A stretch of 5,762 bases of DNA from Candidatus Heimdallarchaeota archaeon (GTDB taxonomy: Archaea; Asgardarchaeota; Heimdallarchaeia; JABLTI01), in the NCBI GenBank assembly GCA_030667035.1, contig DAOUWQ010000117.1:1-5762 (forward strand), in the 5' to 3' direction. Positions 4,110-5,762 of this stretch are shown piece after piece. Under the pieces are notes generated by a model. It saw only the letters and a program-made list of their open reading frames with translations, was not told where the DNA came from and searched no databases. The translations under genes and the position numbers were made by a program. Each line of letters begins with the position of its first letter. The first letter of the stretch is position 1.

Positions 4110-5348
4110 ATGACGACAAGAGACCCAGTTGGCTTTATGAAAGCTGAATATGATGATTTGGTTTCAAGGAATTTAGATTGGAAACATAAAACCCTTGAAT
4201 CAAAATCAAATCCTGTGTGTATAGTTGAAGGTAAAGAAGTAATTATGATGTGTTCAAATAATTACTTGAATTTAAGTACACATCCACATGTTGTAAAGAA
4301 AGCACTTGAGGCAGTGGAAGAATATGGAGCAGGCTCTGGTTCAGTAAGAGCAATTGCCGGAAACATGTTTATTCATGAGGAACTAGAAAGGAGACTTGCT
4401 ACATTTAAAGAGCAAGAAGCAGTAATGATAACTCAAACAGGTTATGCTGCAAATGCAGGTGTTATTCCTCAATTGGTTCCAAGCAAAGAAGATGTTATTA
4501 TTTCTGATGAATTAAACCATGGCTCAATTATTGATGGTGTAAGATTAGCTAAAGCCCAACGTGGTTCTGATTTTAGATATTTACACTCAGATATGGCTGG
4601 TTTAGAACAATGTCTAAAAAATGCTGAGAAAGTTAATGCTCGTAGAATTTTGGTTCTAACAGATGGCGTATTTAGCATGGATGGAGATATGGCTAAGCTA
4701 GATGAAATCCAAAAACTCTGCGAACAATATGGTGCTATGATTTATGTTGATGATGCTCATGGTGATGGTGTTCTTGGTAGAAATAAGAAAGGCAAGGGTA
4801 TTGTCGATCATTTTGGTCTACAAGGCAAAGTTCAGGTTGAAATGAATACCTTTAGTAAAGCTATGGGAACCGTGGGTGGTGCTATTACAGGCTCACAAGA
4901 CCTAGTTAACTTCTGCAGGAATAAAACTCGAACATACCTTCTGAGTGGTTCACACCCTCCAGCAGTAGCAGGAGCATCTATTGGATCAATTGATGTTCTT
5001 GAAAATAAAGATGGTAAATTTGATAATGTTGTTGCAAAGCTTCTACACAATTGTAGTTTCTTCAAAAAAGGAATTGTCGATCTAGGATTTAGTCATGAAA
5101 TTACTGTTGCAGCAGCAAATACTCCTACAGCAATTACTCCCATCATTTGTGGTGAAAATGATGTTGCCAAAGCAATGAGCAACAGACTATATGAAGAAGG
5201 AATTTTCGCTCTACCAATTGTTTTCCCTATGGTTCCACGTGGAACATCTAGAATCAGAGTAATGATGACTGCAGGATTAGAAAAAGACCATCTTAATACT
5301 GCATTAGCAGCTTTTGAGAAAATTGGTAAAGAATTAAAGATTTTATAA
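4110..5348 (+). CDS. kbl: PLP-dependent alpha-oxoamine synthase (glycine C-acetyltransferase/KBL-like)
   Basis: A 412-residue fold-type I aminotransferase-like enzyme of the group containing 2-amino-3-ketobutyrate CoA ligase, AONS (BioF), ALA synthase and serine palmitoyltransferase; all join an amino acid to an acyl-CoA. Visible: CSNNYLNLSTHP (48-59), the Gly-rich GAGSGSVRAIAGN (73-85), NHGS with H137 for PLP stacking, FSMDGD (188-193), VDDAHGDG (213-220) with D214 for the pyridine nitrogen, NTFSKAMG (246-253) with K250 as the PLP Schiff-base lysine, and GTSRIRVMMTAG (378-389) with the substrate-carboxylate Arg. All catalytic residues are present and the length is normal. GGTG at 8-nt spacing supports the start. 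No threonine dehydrogenase or biotin gene is adjacent, so the exact reaction is open: KBL is the default, an SPT-like or BioF-like role is possible. Confidence 0.85.
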   Translation: MTTRDPVGFMKAEYDDLVSRNLDWKHKTLESKSNPVCIVEGKEVIMMCSNNYLNLSTHPHVVKKALEAVEEYGAGSGSVRAIAGNMFIHEELERRLATFKEQEAVMITQTGYAANAGVIPQLVPSKEDVIISDELNHGSIIDGVRLAKAQRGSDFRYLHSDMAGLEQCLKNAEKVNARRILVLTDGVFSMDGDMAKLDEIQKLCEQYGAMIYVDDAHGDGVLGRNKKGKGIVDHFGLQGKVQVEMNTFSKAMGTVGGAITGSQDLVNFCRNKTRTYLLSGSHPPAVAGASIGSIDVLENKDGKFDNVVAKLLHNCSFFKKGIVDLGFSHEITVAAANTPTAITPIICGENDVAKAMSNRLYEEGIFALPIVFPMVPRGTSRIRVMMTAGLEKDHLNTALAAFEKIGKELKIL

Positions 5349-5356
5349 TAAATTAG

Positions 5357-5399
5357 TTGAGGAGAAATCCTCAATCAATTCTTTTTCTCTCTTTTATTT
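5357..5399. terminator. Hairpin terminator between convergent genes
   Basis: TTGAGGA (5357-5363) and TCCTCAA (5368-5374) form a perfect 7-bp stem with a GAAA tetraloop on the plus-strand RNA. It starts 8 nt after the synthase stop and is followed by a T-rich tract (5379-5399). For the plus strand this is a full hairpin-plus-U-tract. On the minus strand the methyltransferase stop codon (5371-5373) lies in the stem, followed by a weaker AT-rich run. Confidence 0.6.
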
Positions 5400-5762
5400 C
5401 ATCAAGTAGTTCTTTATGTGGTTTTTGAGCTAAAGCAAAAATGTGTTGTTCTTCTGTTAAATCATCAAAGATGAATTTTAACCAAGTAATATGAAATCCT
5501 ACTTCCTTTAACATTTCCACATTTGTTCCCGCATCAAAACTACTCCAATACATTTTCACACCAAAGAAACCATCAATTACTGTTCCAGGATCATCATCCG
5601 TACCAAAACAGAGTAGAACATACCCACCTTCTTTTAGCATTCTGTAGAAATTATCCATTAATCCTTTGTGTTCTTCTCTTGGAACATGTGGTATTGCATA
5701 GTATGAAATAATACCATCAAAATAGCCATCAGGATAGGTTAGTGTAGTCATATCTTGCCAGA
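5371..5762 (-). CDS. Class I SAM-dependent methyltransferase, C-terminal part (cut by right edge)
   Basis: The frame is open to the window edge, so the N-terminus lies outside. The ATG at 5751 is internal: the three codons before it (WQD) complete the WQDM motif preceding strand 4. Visible are YPDGYFDGIISYYAIPHVP (motif II region), FYRMLKEGGYVLLCFG (motif III), a variable insert with MYWSSFD, then NVEMLKEVGFHITWLKF and a terminal HIFALAQK strand with a charged helix. This is the usual C-terminal half of Methyltransf_11/25-type enzymes. The glycine-rich SAM-binding motif I must lie beyond the edge. About 129 residues are seen. The substrate is unknown; a small molecule is most common for this group. 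It converges on the alpha-oxoamine synthase gene with a 22-bp gap. Confidence 0.8.
   Translation of the reverse strand, partial: WQDMTTLTYPDGYFDGIISYYAIPHVPREEHKGLMDNFYRMLKEGGYVLLCFGTDDDPGTVIDGFFGVKMYWSSFDAGTNVEMLKEVGFHITWLKFIFDDLTEEQHIFALAQKPHKELLDEIKERKRID

Noticed and set aside
4469..5374. Three minus-strand frames (69, 77 and 93 residues) antisense to the synthase
   Set aside because: They overlap a complete, motif-rich gene on the other strand and show no family features.
5523..5711. 62-residue plus-strand frame
   Set aside because: It is antisense to the methyltransferase, whose motifs are clear; the His/Gln/Leu-rich product looks non-coding.

Overview
The window reads as AT-rich archaeal chromosome. 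The evidence is gene content: aIF2-alpha followed by Nop10, a single-OB-fold ssDNA-binding protein of the archaeal/eukaryotic (hSSB1-like) kind, and a tRNA-Gly with a short intron at the canonical 37/38 site in a textbook bulge-helix-bulge. TATA-like boxes about 25 bp ahead of predicted transcript starts agree with this. The low GC and eukaryote-like touches would fit an Asgard or related lineage, but I cannot settle the phylum from this window.

Layout. (1) 1-504, minus: N-terminal 168 residues of an MMPL/RND-type membrane transporter running off the left edge. Its TATA box (618-625) abuts three 18-bp repeat units (565-618) that look like an operator. (2) 660-1127, minus: dUTPase of the DCD/DUT family. 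It is divergent from 1350-1718, plus: OB-fold SSB, which is followed by 1771-2481, plus: AlkD-like HEAT-repeat DNA glycosylase. Together these form a small genome-maintenance group, with a 24-bp palindrome between dut and ssb. (3) 2482-2783: a hairpin after alkD, a GC-rich structured segment (2605-2671) resembling a C/D-box sRNA, then intron-bearing tRNA-Gly(CCC). (4) 3908-2845, minus: aIF2-alpha then Nop10, an ancient archaeal pairing for translation initiation and pseudouridylation/rRNA processing. (5) 4110-5348, plus: PLP-dependent alpha-oxoamine synthase of the KBL/AONS/SPT family. It converges on (6) 5762-5371, minus: the C-terminal part of a class I SAM methyltransferase cut by the right edge. 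A GAAA-capped hairpin sits between the two.

No stretch above 300 bp lacks a gene. The genes are mostly recognised housekeeping families, and I see no convincing new multi-gene system. The best leads are non-coding: the repeat operator at the transporter promoter, the possible sRNA-tRNA dicistron, and the dut/ssb palindrome.
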